This document shows, in pieces, positions 47,852 to 57,536 of a stretch of DNA of 64,000 nucleotides. The position numbers were made by a program, and so were the translations under genes. Source of the stretch: Emcibacteraceae bacterium (GTDB taxonomy: Bacteria > Pseudomonadota > Alphaproteobacteria > Sphingomonadales > Emcibacteraceae); NCBI GenBank assembly GCA_021774795.1, contig JAJFIR010000058.1, forward strand, positions 1 to 64,000, read 5' to 3'. Position 1 is the stretch's first letter, and each line of letters opens with the position of its first letter. The notes below the pieces were generated by a model. It was not told the DNA's origin. It did not search any database and saw only the letters and a program-made list of their open reading frames with translations.

Positions 47852-48143
47852 TTTCTTCTCCTTTGTTTTCGTTATTTCGTTGATTTTCAGCCCATTGATC
47901 TACAGCATCGGCAGCTTTGCTTGCATCAGAATCCTTTGATAGATTATCTTTGATTGCAGCTTGACTGTCGGACACTTCTTTGTCTTGTGACTTTTTATAA
48001 GCTTGACTTGCTTGCCAAGCATTCCAAATCTTGTGTAGAATTACTATGACTATCGGTGAGAATATGAACAAGACTCCCAATATGACAGACGTTGTGCCGC
48101 CACTCATGAAATTTGACCATGTATTTACCAATTTGTCTAACAT
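47844..48143 (-). CDS. Single-span membrane protein, possible spanin-like
   Basis: 99 residues from the ATG at 48143 (TAATG junction with the lipoprotein). One membrane segment (VILGVLFIFSPIVIVILH) then a Lys/Asp/Ala-rich coiled-coil-like tail. A membrane-anchored protein directly following a lipoprotein gene in the lysis region resembles an inner/outer spanin pair, but the lipoprotein is unusually long, so this is tentative. Confidence 0.45.
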   Translation of the reverse strand: MLDKLVNTWSNFMSGGTTSVILGVLFIFSPIVIVILHKIWNAWQASQAYKKSQDKEVSDSQAAIKDNLSKDSDASKAADAVDQWAENQRNNENKGEENG

Positions 48144-49180
48144 TAGTTCTGGCACTCCATGTCATCGTTTTCGTAGTTGCACAAAAATGACCTACCCTGT
48201 ACAGTATATTGACGAATTCTATAGGTCGTGTTTGGAAGCCAATCGAACTCAATGCTCGATTTGTTCTTCCACTCATTGTTTACTCTAGTGAAAGATGCAA
48301 ATTCACTTCCACTCAACTTGACTTTATTGCCATCCCTCTTTACTTCTGGCAATGGGAGCTTAACTGCATTCTGCTTGAATACGTTGACTATAACGGTGAA
48401 GACGTAATCTTCTGCCCAGTCGCTTGGAACCGCTCTAATTTGCACTATGCAAAAGTCCGATACACCATATCGTTCTACGTTCAGTAGTTCTCTCCATTCA
48501 AACTCGACGTAACTGCTGTTGTATTCCATTATGATGGGCGTATGGCCGTTACAACGTTCTATTCTCAATATGCCTCTTTTGCTGTTGGGCATATTTAATG
48601 ACAGATTTGATGATTGTGGCTTTACTAAAGAAGACACAGTGGTGAGTGATCTCAGATTTGCCCCACCCACGCCTTCCGAAATCAATCCCTTAATAATGAC
48701 CCTGCCGGGTTCCGCATTTTGATACGTTCTTAAATAGACATATCCGAACCCACCGCGGACCAATATTGGACTATCGTCCTGGTCCTTGTATCGAGGATAC
48801 ATGTCTACCCTCAATAAGCAATTGTGTTTCTTTTGCAATATCTCACCCAGAAAGACTGATATTGGTAAAGTAAAAAGACCTACAGCTTGTTCGCCGTTAT
48901 TAAAGCTGTATGCTTGATCTACATTACATCGATCTGAGAAAAACTGTAAAGTTCCCTTCTCACCAACAGTCTCGACTTGAATTTTTAAGTTGGAGGTGGA
49001 TGACCCTATGGGCATAGTGCATCCATTCAATCCAAATCGTCGTTGACCATTGCAAACAGTCTCTAGCGTTGGGTAGAGGACATCAATTGCTGCAGGTGCT
49101 GGGTCTCTGACTAGCTTGACCGATGTACACGATACAACAGCCAGAGACACTAAAATGATTAAAAGTATTCTTAACTTCAT
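48143..49180 (-). CDS. Large lipoprotein
   Basis: 345 residues. Signal peptide MKLRILLIILVSLAVVSC with lipobox VVSC (Cys18). The mature part is beta-rich with several Cys (CNVDQAYSFNNG, CLLRVDMYPRYK, CNGHTPIIME) and no other membrane segment. Predicted outer- or inner-membrane-anchored protein. Could interfere with superinfection, act as an outer spanin, or alter the envelope. Not recognised. Confidence 0.6.
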   Translation of the reverse strand: MKLRILLIILVSLAVVSCTSVKLVRDPAPAAIDVLYPTLETVCNGQRRFGLNGCTMPIGSSTSNLKIQVETVGEKGTLQFFSDRCNVDQAYSFNNGEQAVGLFTLPISVFLGEILQKKHNCLLRVDMYPRYKDQDDSPILVRGGFGYVYLRTYQNAEPGRVIIKGLISEGVGGANLRSLTTVSSLVKPQSSNLSLNMPNSKRGILRIERCNGHTPIIMEYNSSYVEFEWRELLNVERYGVSDFCIVQIRAVPSDWAEDYVFTVIVNVFKQNAVKLPLPEVKRDGNKVKLSGSEFASFTRVNNEWKNKSSIEFDWLPNTTYRIRQYTVQGRSFLCNYENDDMECQN

Positions 49181-49563
49181 TAGTCTTTCTTTGCTTCCTT
49201 AAGATCGTTGATGAGCATGAACAACTCTTTTCCAAGAGTCATTGAACGTTCTACGATTGCCTCAATCTTATCATCTTTCAAGTCGAGTTCTGAAGCCAAA
49301 TGGTCGCAGAGCTCTTTGCCTTCTGCCTTGTCCATATCTTTGAACTCTGCACCAATCTTTCCAGCGCCTGCAAATGCTGCACCAGATGACATCAATGCTG
49401 GCATCATATTACTAACATCTCCAAATGACAATTTGCCATCGTCGTCTAAAGATGCTTCAAGCCCCATTCCGAGTTTTGCTACAAAGGTGACCATTTCTTT
49501 GGTCTCTTTGATGTCTAATTTCTTGACTTCTGACACTTCTTTTGCTTCTGTTTCTTCTGACAT
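49180..49563 (-). CDS. Helical protein, unknown function
   Basis: 127 residues, acidic start (MSEETEAKEVSEVKKLDIKE), then helices with a Gly/Ala-rich centre (LMSSGAAFAGAGKIGAEF). CGGAGG precedes the ATG. Follows the signal-peptide protein at 49684 after about 120 bases. Not recognised. Confidence 0.6.
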   Translation of the reverse strand: MSEETEAKEVSEVKKLDIKETKEMVTFVAKLGMGLEASLDDDGKLSFGDVSNMMPALMSSGAAFAGAGKIGAEFKDMDKAEGKELCDHLASELDLKDDKIEAIVERSMTLGKELFMLINDLKEAKKD

Positions 49564-49645
49564 TATTTTGCCTCCGGTTATGTTACTTATCGTACTTCCA
49601 AAGTTAAATATTAAACACTTTTTTCGATATTTGACACTGCAAATC

Positions 49646-49666
49646 TGACTTCATGTACAGAAGTCA
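49646..49666. repeat. Perfect 7-bp inverted repeat
   Basis: TGACTTC-ATGTACA-GAAGTCA. Lies in the 120-base gap between 49563 and 49684. May be an operator or a terminator hairpin; no T-tract follows on either strand. Confidence 0.45.
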
Positions 49667-49683
49667 ATCACAGCTAATGCTTC

Positions 49684-50403
49684 TTACTCAGACTGGAGAA
49701 ATTTATCTATCTCTGCAATTGCTAGATCGATGTCGGCTTGTAGTAGCAATACGTTATCTGGCACTAATGCCTCGATTTTGACTTTAGCTACTTCTATAGA
49801 ACCTGACCGTAGTGCTACGATTATAGCACTCAAACCATTGAATATTTGTTCTCGTTGCGCTACTGTCATCGTCTTTGATGCAAATAAACCTTGAAGAAGC
49901 TGTATGGTAGCTTCACCAAATCTCACCCGTTTTCTACCTCTATCTACTAATATTTGTTTTTGTGCCTTTGCAGCATCTTCAGCAATTGCAATAGCTTCAG
50001 CTGCTGTATCTTTCACAAGGTCTGGTTTTTTATTGAAGCCATTCGGCACTGCACAATACACTTCATCATTGTTGATAGACCGAACTGTTAAAGTACCATT
50101 GATGTATTGAGAACAATTCAACTTTTTAAATTCTACGTTACAAGTATCGAAATCTGTACATGGAATTACATCTTTCTTTGCATACGTGGGGTCTTCTAGA
50201 TTGTCTACTTCGCCCATTATCCAAAAACGCATGTCCTTACCTGTCACATCGAAACAACCTTCTGCGCAGCTTGCACTACAATGTGCCTCTCTTGCATGAG
50301 ATGACCATCCAGGTCCTTCGATGTGTGTTTTACAAACCCAATTGAACTGAGCCTGTGATTCAAGACAAAAAAATAGTAAAAATAAACCTATCAATGCTTT
50401 CAT
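49684..50403 (-). CDS. Exported protein with signal peptide and Cys-rich N-terminal domain
   Basis: 239 residues. Signal peptide MKALIGLFLLFFCLESQAQ with a probable cleavage after AQA; no lipobox. Residues 20-130 hold about ten Cys (CKTHIEGP, CSASCAEGCFD, CTDFDTC), pointing to a disulfide-bonded periplasmic domain. Residues 130-239 are helical (ETIQLLQGLF-type coiled coil). Function unknown; host-envelope role likely. Confidence 0.6.
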   Translation of the reverse strand: MKALIGLFLLFFCLESQAQFNWVCKTHIEGPGWSSHAREAHCSASCAEGCFDVTGKDMRFWIMGEVDNLEDPTYAKKDVIPCTDFDTCNVEFKKLNCSQYINGTLTVRSINNDEVYCAVPNGFNKKPDLVKDTAAEAIAIAEDAAKAQKQILVDRGRKRVRFGEATIQLLQGLFASKTMTVAQREQIFNGLSAIIVALRSGSIEVAKVKIEALVPDNVLLLQADIDLAIAEIDKFLQSE

Positions 50404-50412
50404 ATTTTCTCC

Positions 50413-52467
50413 TTATAGTCCCATACATTGCACAGAACAACCTTGAGCATCTAAAGCGCCTGTAGACGGATCACGTGTTCGTATGCTTACTTGAGTATTA
50501 GTCGTTGATGATATTGTACAATTTCTATTACCGGAACTTCCAGCCTGTTGTGCATTACATACGGGTAATGATGCAAAGGGCACACCAAATGTCCAAGTTG
50601 CATTTCCCAATGTCGCGTCCGACACCACACCGCTATGACCAAATGGATTTGCATTAAATATCGGAGTAGCACCAGTTGAAATTGACGCTGCTTGTATTTT
50701 TGGTGGTCCCGAAAATGAACCATCTAATATTTCAAATTTGCTATTAATAGTTTGTAAAAAATTATTGAAAATTGGCGCTGGTTTTTGCTCTCTTGATTTT
50801 TTAATAGAAAAATACACAGCTTGATCTAGTGATCCATTACTTCCAGATCTATCGTATGGATATACAAAATTCACATTTATTTCTGATATTTGGAAAGAGT
50901 GAAATAACCTAATTGTCTTTTTACCACTTGAATCAAAAAACATGTCGTCACAAACAGTGATATCACGACCGTATATAGTAGAAGCATTACTTGCTGTCTC
51001 ATTCACACCTGTCACGGCTTTTGAACTTTGAATAATCGTTTGAGCATTGTTAGGCGTTTCCACGAATCGCAGCATTGTTGATACTGTTGCAGTTGCTGCA
51101 CCGTTCACAGTACTTAGACGACCCGGAGTAGTGAAACAGATGTCGTACCAACCAGCAGTAGGTAGCTCTTCAGAAAAACCAACCGATTCATTACCACTAC
51201 AAGATAGACCACTTGATTCTTCTACCCCTGAGCATGCTTGAAGTGGCGAACCCACAGTTTGTACAAGTGTTAAATCATTGTCTTCTATACCAGTATAACC
51301 ACTATTTGATACACCTGAGAAGATGTTTTCACTCCCTCCAATATTACCTTTTGCTAAAAAGCCGCTTGTCTCTAACGTAAGAGATTCAGCGTTTGTTAGA
51401 GGGAATCGTTCTACTGTGAAGACTACACGTTCATCGTCTGTGCCGCCTGCTGATGTGACACAGTTACCAGCACCTGCTTGTCTATCGTGCAATAATTCGT
51501 ATGTGACATCTGGTATTGTAGCAGCTACATCAAATGTAGCATCTGTATTATAATGTTGTTCGTCGCCTAGTGATCTTAGAAGACCTTTATTCTCAGTGCC
51601 ATCACCTATTACAAAAGCACAAGTAGTAGTTGTCCCAGCTGCCATCTGACCTGAAAAAAATACGTGATATTTACCAGGTGGCAGATCATTGAATCTTATT
51701 CCTGGTACGTTTGTCGCAGATGCTACTGCCTTACCTGTTGTTGTTTCTACGCAGTCGTTATCAACTGGATAGTTGGCAAACGATGCTGCAGACCCCACCC
51801 ATTGACAACCAGAACCCTCCCAACTAGAAGTACCATAAATAGTAGATTGCGAAGTCTGTTGAGTGTTCCGACCACTACCAAGGAATCTAGTATCTAAAGT
51901 TATGATTGCAGGATTAGCTACAGTAGATTCTAATCTCCACTTTAAAGAACCCGAAGTTGGGCATGGAAAATTAATACCATCAACAATCCTGATACCAGAC
52001 GTTGGATTCAAATTGATCTCTGCAATATTGACGGTGCCGTCGTGTGCTATAAGCATCAAGTCGTCTGCAGTACCAGCATCCCATAAATATTTGAAAAATA
52101 CTCCGCATGTTGCGCCAACCATGCCTGCTGGAACGACAAACAATGGAGATTCTAATGTTTGGCCAATGCCGTCTGAATCCCACGTTAATGAGATTTTGCC
52201 ATCTAGTGGTGATGCAGTTTCTAATGCAACAGTACCTCCACTAGCAGTGACACCAGCCCTCCGTGCCTCGAATCCAGGATTTGACAATAAATTTCTTTCA
52301 GTGCCTTCAAGCATAGCCCTATCTTGTTCCTTTGGAACGGAATATGCTAAGTTTGGTGCGAATACCATGAAGATTATCTGCAACCAGACAATGAAAGTAG
52401 TCATCTCCTTTTTATTAGGACAACATATTTGTTTCATTTTGAACATTATTTGCTTTAACCTCGTCAT
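50413..52467 (-). CDS. Large beta-rich protein with signal-like N-terminus
   Basis: 684 residues. The N-terminal hydrophobic stretch (TTFIVWLQIIFMVFAPNLAYS, about 23-43) ends at a signal-peptidase-like AYS, unusual for a tail protein. The next segment (RNLLSNPGFEARRAGVTASG) resembles carbohydrate-binding modules, and the rest is beta-rich with several Cys. Translationally coupled (ATGA) to the fibre gene. Either an exported protein or a fibre whose N-terminus only looks like a signal. Confidence 0.5.
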   Translation of the reverse strand: MTRLKQIMFKMKQICCPNKKEMTTFIVWLQIIFMVFAPNLAYSVPKEQDRAMLEGTERNLLSNPGFEARRAGVTASGGTVALETASPLDGKISLTWDSDGIGQTLESPLFVVPAGMVGATCGVFFKYLWDAGTADDLMLIAHDGTVNIAEINLNPTSGIRIVDGINFPCPTSGSLKWRLESTVANPAIITLDTRFLGSGRNTQQTSQSTIYGTSSWEGSGCQWVGSAASFANYPVDNDCVETTTGKAVASATNVPGIRFNDLPPGKYHVFFSGQMAAGTTTTCAFVIGDGTENKGLLRSLGDEQHYNTDATFDVAATIPDVTYELLHDRQAGAGNCVTSAGGTDDERVVFTVERFPLTNAESLTLETSGFLAKGNIGGSENIFSGVSNSGYTGIEDNDLTLVQTVGSPLQACSGVEESSGLSCSGNESVGFSEELPTAGWYDICFTTPGRLSTVNGAATATVSTMLRFVETPNNAQTIIQSSKAVTGVNETASNASTIYGRDITVCDDMFFDSSGKKTIRLFHSFQISEINVNFVYPYDRSGSNGSLDQAVYFSIKKSREQKPAPIFNNFLQTINSKFEILDGSFSGPPKIQAASISTGATPIFNANPFGHSGVVSDATLGNATWTFGVPFASLPVCNAQQAGSSGNRNCTISSTTNTQVSIRTRDPSTGALDAQGCSVQCMGL

Positions 52468-54962
52468 CCGAATGTTACCTCCGTTGAACTTGGAATGAAT
52501 CTTATATCTGCGGCATCTTCTGTTGGGGTTGGCGCAATTCTTATGAGCTCAACTTTTAGAAGATCACCTGGGTTGACTTGTACGCTATTAATTTCACCAA
52601 CAGAGTCTGTCAGTTCTAATGTACCTTCTCTAAATTGATTGGCAAGAGTATTCGTGATATCGCCAGTTGCTGATACGTGTTGGTTCGTTACGTCATCTAT
52701 CGCATCGGTGTCTCTTCTTATGAGAGTCGTTGTTGTTTGCATCTCAAAATTATTGACAGCACTTGGGCTGTAGAATCCAAGAAAAGACAATATCTGATTT
52801 GTTGCTGTGTATTCTTGTGGTACCTTTATATAGATAGTCTCAATTTGAGTATCGCCTTGTGCGTAGAGCAAGACCTTTTCATTGAATTCAAAATCTTCTA
52901 ATGCATCACCTTGCCATTCGCCACTTAAACCGCCACCCGCACTACCTGCACCACCTCCAGCAGCACCAAATCTAATTATGTTCTCTTCAACGATTGACAA
53001 TATTGTACCACTACCACCAGCGCCATCATCCTGCACTACTATGACAGAGACTGGTGTACCACCACTAAGAACCGGTTGTGTTGTGTCTGCCTTTGCTGCT
53101 ACGAGTGTTGCGAAGTCTGAAGTAGGTGGTATGATGACTATAGTATTTGTTTTACTAAGAACAATTCCATATTTGAAGAATCTACTAGCAGCGCCTGGTG
53201 TGAACGGAGTGAAATTGTCACCATTAGAATTCACACCAGTGGCAAAATCAACGGTACCACCTAAGAAAGCACTCAATAGTTTATTATTGACCAATCCAAA
53301 TTCTTCGCCATCTGCTAACGTCTTCCTAGCACTTGCTATGTTGATAGCAGTATCTCCAGGATTGTTTGGTGTAGTTCTTAGAAGTTCTCTTGATAGCGTT
53401 TGATCGTAGACTTCATTCAATGAAGCATTCGCTGCTGTCACCCTTGTAGCATCAGATGCTTTAGTGTATGCGACACCTGATTGTGTAAGCAAATCTGCAA
53501 CTGCTAAGTAGTCTCCATCTTCTGTGATGCTACCTCTTAAGACACTATTCGTCAGAAATTGCCAAGTTGGTGTACCACCATCAGCAAATCTGATTAAATC
53601 TCCATCTACTAGCAAACCTGCAATGAATTCATTTATTGTTGCTATAAACCTGCCAGCAAAGACATCAGCATTGTCAGTTCCACCATCTGCTTCAAAATGA
53701 TACGAATTGTCAGCATCTAAATATCTGAGTTGATCATCTTCAGAAAAGAAAATGGCGTTTCCGATGACTATATCTTCAAGCTGTCTTTGTTCTCCTTGCT
53801 CAAGCTGCATACCACCACGAACATTTACGAATATGCCGTTTCTATGAAAAATCCAGAACACATCAGGGCTAGTAAGAGCTGGTGAATTTCTATCTGCTAT
53901 TTGAAGTGCTACAGTACCGCTAACGAATGGTTTGGGTAGATCTACATACCCAACTTCATCATCTGCAAGAGATGCTGAAGCTGCAGTTATTGTCAATTCG
54001 TCACTAGTTCCTAGTGGTCTAACTTTAATGTCTGAGCCCCACGTGATATCTCCAACAGTAGATTCACTGTGACCAACAGTGCCGCCACCTTCTAATAATA
54101 CTGCATGAGTTTGACCTGATGGTATCAATGGATTCAATACAGATAAAACTACTTTACCCAATTGATCGATGTCGCCTAATGTTATGACAGCAGCTGGACC
54201 TGTACCAGTAATTTTCCCTAAAAATATAATATTCGGATCTAATGAGAGGTCTGTGTTTCTCTTTACCGTCGGACCAAGGAGCATGACAGTGTAGTCTGAA
54301 AAGTCTGTCGAAACGCTTCCAGCTGTTTGACCTAATAGAGTAGATGTTGTTATTTCGTTGTTGCCACCACTGAATGCTACGGTGATATCCTCGAATGGTA
54401 CTGTTTCACTCAATGCACCTGTTGCCCCACCTTTTTGTCGTGGCTTCATGTATACTCTAACAGTTCTTCCAGCATTTGATACGCCTGGTTCGGTTACACC
54501 ATTCACTCTTAATGTAATTGTTGAACCATTATCAACTACGAGTTCTGGATCGCCAATCTCACCAATTGATTCTTGATCGAATGTGTATTCTAATAGTCCA
54601 GTTCGTACGTTGACTTCAGTTGTATTTACGTTTGACGCATCTAAAAAGTTGAAACGTAGGCCTACGAAATATTCTACTGCGTTTGTATTTTCGAATGGTA
54701 TTTCAGAAGCCTGGAGAGGGTCTAAAGTCATTAAGTGACCTAGAGCATCAGTACCTAGTAGAGGAGTAGAAATGTTAAACCTATCAGCAGCACCAGGCGT
54801 TATCACACCAGCTGTGCTCTGAAATACACCCGATTGTGGGTATATGATCGATACGAATTCCTCCGTCAAGTCTTGCAAGTAGAACTGTATGTTCTCTTGA
54901 AATTGTTGTTGCGGTAGAAACTTCTTTAAATATAAATTAGCGCGATTATCGCCTGTGCCCAT
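52464..54962 (-). CDS. Tail-fibre-like virion protein
   Basis: 832 residues, long, beta-rich, many Gly/Thr/Asn repeats and a Gly-rich stretch (GAAGGGAGSAGGGLSG) near 630. N-terminal LKKFLPQQQFQENIQFYLQD begins a conserved-looking attachment region. No chaperone or lectin domain recognised. Between the gpI-like tail protein and the large exported-looking protein. Probably contacts the host surface. Confidence 0.6.
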   Translation of the reverse strand: MGTGDNRANLYLKKFLPQQQFQENIQFYLQDLTEEFVSIIYPQSGVFQSTAGVITPGAADRFNISTPLLGTDALGHLMTLDPLQASEIPFENTNAVEYFVGLRFNFLDASNVNTTEVNVRTGLLEYTFDQESIGEIGDPELVVDNGSTITLRVNGVTEPGVSNAGRTVRVYMKPRQKGGATGALSETVPFEDITVAFSGGNNEITTSTLLGQTAGSVSTDFSDYTVMLLGPTVKRNTDLSLDPNIIFLGKITGTGPAAVITLGDIDQLGKVVLSVLNPLIPSGQTHAVLLEGGGTVGHSESTVGDITWGSDIKVRPLGTSDELTITAASASLADDEVGYVDLPKPFVSGTVALQIADRNSPALTSPDVFWIFHRNGIFVNVRGGMQLEQGEQRQLEDIVIGNAIFFSEDDQLRYLDADNSYHFEADGGTDNADVFAGRFIATINEFIAGLLVDGDLIRFADGGTPTWQFLTNSVLRGSITEDGDYLAVADLLTQSGVAYTKASDATRVTAANASLNEVYDQTLSRELLRTTPNNPGDTAINIASARKTLADGEEFGLVNNKLLSAFLGGTVDFATGVNSNGDNFTPFTPGAASRFFKYGIVLSKTNTIVIIPPTSDFATLVAAKADTTQPVLSGGTPVSVIVVQDDGAGGSGTILSIVEENIIRFGAAGGGAGSAGGGLSGEWQGDALEDFEFNEKVLLYAQGDTQIETIYIKVPQEYTATNQILSFLGFYSPSAVNNFEMQTTTTLIRRDTDAIDDVTNQHVSATGDITNTLANQFREGTLELTDSVGEINSVQVNPGDLLKVELIRIAPTPTEDAADIRFIPSSTEVTFG

Positions 54963-54985
54963 AACATCCCTACGCCTTAAGTTAA

Positions 54986-55014
54986 ATTATAACCAATCAC
55001 AGCCAATCTGAAAA
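54986..55014 (-). promoter_or_regulatory. Candidate promoter upstream of fibre gene
   Basis: On the minus strand TTTTCA (55009-55014), 17-base spacer, perfect TATAAT (54986-54991). The -35 is poor. A nearby GCTGTGATTG is also found in the gap at 49.67 kb, perhaps a late-promoter or operator feature. Confidence 0.4.
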
Positions 55015-55022
55015 CCATTTCA

Positions 55023-57515
55023 TCAGCTCACCACAAAATTCGGATCAATTCTATTTGTCTCAAGTGGTTTTGTGAATAATTCTATCTCATTTATTGTCAC
55101 CTGAGTGCCCACAGCATCTATGCCGAATTTACCCTCTTCGAATGCCGCATCTTCGACATCGAATATTAAATTACTATCTTGAAAGCATTTGATCTTTGTC
55201 AAATTTGTCACAGGGTTGAAGCTAGTTGTCAAAGACAGCACATAGTTCGTAGATGCTACAATATCTCCGAATACTGGGCCTGCTATGTTCGTTGGTACTC
55301 CAGCAACAACTCTTTCTAGTCTAAATTCTGATGTAAGTGTGCTCATCACGAATCTATAGAAATCGTTGACATTTTGAATGTTAAAGCGAACACCAGTCTC
55401 ACCACCTGCATCTACTTTTGTTGAACTTTGATAGTAAATATCCTGAAGCAATGTATCTCCAAGTATGTCTGAATGTTCAATACTGCCAGCAGGCATGATT
55501 AATGTGTTGTCTTGAACAAAACTCGTACCAGATATCGTCGTTAAAGTACCCTTTCCGACGACAAAATCCTCGAAGTAGCGTATATAAATAACGTTCAATC
55601 TCTCCGACGATGGTCTCATTAAGTTTAACACTTTTAGCAGAAGACCACGATTCAGTGTTGTATCGTCTACCACTCTGATGTCTGTCTGAAATTCGTCAAG
55701 TTGTTCTTCAATGAACTCTATAAAATTTACAGCTGGTGGTGTTATTGTTGAGCCATCTACATCATACACAGCATTCAAAGACACTCTAAAATTGTCTAAG
55801 TCACCTTCGTAAAAGTCAGCACTTATAGAATTTGATGCACCAATGAACATGTCTGCATCTGTTGTCAGATCTCTCAAACCATTTTCAATCCTAGGTGTGG
55901 CTTCTGTACCATCGAGCCAAGCCCTCAATGCACCTTTTGTCTTATCTAATGTCAGTGCAAAGTGTCTCCAGTTATCATTTGTCAAGCTCGAACCACTTGC
56001 TATTGTCTCAATTATCGTGTCTGTCTCATCAAAATGAGCTATCAATTTAGATGTAGCATTTGCTACAAATTCTGTTGTGGGTATTGTCAAAGTACCTGCA
56101 GTATACAAATCAGTGTTAGATATTCTAACTTCGTCTACTCTAACATCACTAAATTGTGCTCCATTTATGTCACGAAGAAATAATAGATCAACTGCAGCAT
56201 CTAATGGATTTGTGTTAGACAATGCCGCTATTGCTACTCTCACACCATCTACATAATAGTGTAAACTAGTTCCAGATTTAGTGAATGCTACGTGGTGCCA
56301 AGCACTATCAAATACACTTCCAGCAGCAATTGTTACAGAGTCATCAACACCGCTAATAAAATCTTGCATGCTGAACACTAATCCTGTTGGTCCAGCCTCG
56401 AGTCTGTAACTTCCTCTATTATCCCCACCAGCCAATTGCTTAGCCATGACAGTCTGTACTGCGCCTGGTGTTGCTGATCTTAAAATGAACATTTCAATAG
56501 TCCAGTTACCAGTTAAGTCGTAGTCGACTATTCTTGGAAATCTTACAGCCTGTGTAGTACCATTACCTAATAAACTTCTTGTGCTACCTGTGATACCTGG
56601 ATTACCTGGTGCAGATGGAACAAGACTATTTTCAAATTCACCGTCGTTGTTATTTGATGATGCATCAGCAGCAATAATGTCGTCGGTGGTCGTAGTGTAG
56701 GTAATTTCATCAGAAGTAGTGTCTAAATCTATTTGAATGCGTTTGGTACCTGCTAGGTTCTCTGTTCTAAACAATACAGCATTTTGTAGCTCTGTTGTTT
56801 TAAAGAAACCCTCTATTGTAAAGTCGCCACTAAAGTCGTATGCACTATTTCGTGGTATTTTTATGCGACCACCATCAAGAAGAAATAGATGCTTCAAGCT
56901 ACCTGGTACAGCACCAACATCCTGAAAGAAATGTTGGAGTATGTTCCCAATAAATACCGAATCATTTCTTGTGAGGCTTCTATCTTTGAAATTGTCTTCA
57001 AACGTGAGTAACACTACTACATTGTTTGTTGGTTGTGACAATTCCACACCAGGTGTAGAGATCAACCAACTATCTTCACCAAGCTGTTCTTCGCCAAGTG
57101 CTTTCTCGCCTATTATGAATCTGAAATCAAACCAATTGAATACTCTACTACCAGCACCAGTGAACAGTCTGACTATATTCTTGTAGCCAATCTCTAGACC
57201 TTTTTGTCTCCACAGTGGCACAGCCAGTACGATCAATTTTCTCAATTCATCTGTAGTTAAACCTTGTGTTATAGAATCTAATTCTTTTGTGAAGCCAACA
57301 TGATCTTTTAAAAATTTGACAGTATCATCTGGGGTCTTTGCTGGGTCTATAAGCTCTACAACTTTTACGATCTTACTTTGAGTGTCTTCAAATATCGTTT
57401 GAGGTCCAAGCATAAACCGTTCGAGAAAGTTCCGCACTTTACCATCTTCAAGACGTATCGGCCTGTGAATGAACTGGAAGGCATCATGCGGAAAGTCTGG
57501 GTTGATTTTAGACAC
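55023..57515 (-). CDS. Tail protein I (P2-like) with LamG domains
   Basis: 830 residues. Residues 40-135 match tail protein I: FLKDHVGFTKELDSITQGL, LVPLWRQKGLEIGYKNIVRL and FNWFDFRFI. Two concanavalin-A/LamG modules follow (AVRFPRIVDYDLTGNWTIEM... and SLTNDNWRHFALTLDKTKGA...), then a third beta domain. Attaches fibres to the baseplate; here the same chain also carries putative glycan-binding domains. Follows baseplate J as in P2. Confidence 0.7.
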   Translation of the reverse strand: MSKINPDFPHDAFQFIHRPIRLEDGKVRNFLERFMLGPQTIFEDTQSKIVKVVELIDPAKTPDDTVKFLKDHVGFTKELDSITQGLTTDELRKLIVLAVPLWRQKGLEIGYKNIVRLFTGAGSRVFNWFDFRFIIGEKALGEEQLGEDSWLISTPGVELSQPTNNVVVLLTFEDNFKDRSLTRNDSVFIGNILQHFFQDVGAVPGSLKHLFLLDGGRIKIPRNSAYDFSGDFTIEGFFKTTELQNAVLFRTENLAGTKRIQIDLDTTSDEITYTTTTDDIIAADASSNNNDGEFENSLVPSAPGNPGITGSTRSLLGNGTTQAVRFPRIVDYDLTGNWTIEMFILRSATPGAVQTVMAKQLAGGDNRGSYRLEAGPTGLVFSMQDFISGVDDSVTIAAGSVFDSAWHHVAFTKSGTSLHYYVDGVRVAIAALSNTNPLDAAVDLLFLRDINGAQFSDVRVDEVRISNTDLYTAGTLTIPTTEFVANATSKLIAHFDETDTIIETIASGSSLTNDNWRHFALTLDKTKGALRAWLDGTEATPRIENGLRDLTTDADMFIGASNSISADFYEGDLDNFRVSLNAVYDVDGSTITPPAVNFIEFIEEQLDEFQTDIRVVDDTTLNRGLLLKVLNLMRPSSERLNVIYIRYFEDFVVGKGTLTTISGTSFVQDNTLIMPAGSIEHSDILGDTLLQDIYYQSSTKVDAGGETGVRFNIQNVNDFYRFVMSTLTSEFRLERVVAGVPTNIAGPVFGDIVASTNYVLSLTTSFNPVTNLTKIKCFQDSNLIFDVEDAAFEEGKFGIDAVGTQVTINEIELFTKPLETNRIDPNFVVS

Positions 57516-57536
57516 TCAATCTCCTATTCGTAAAAC

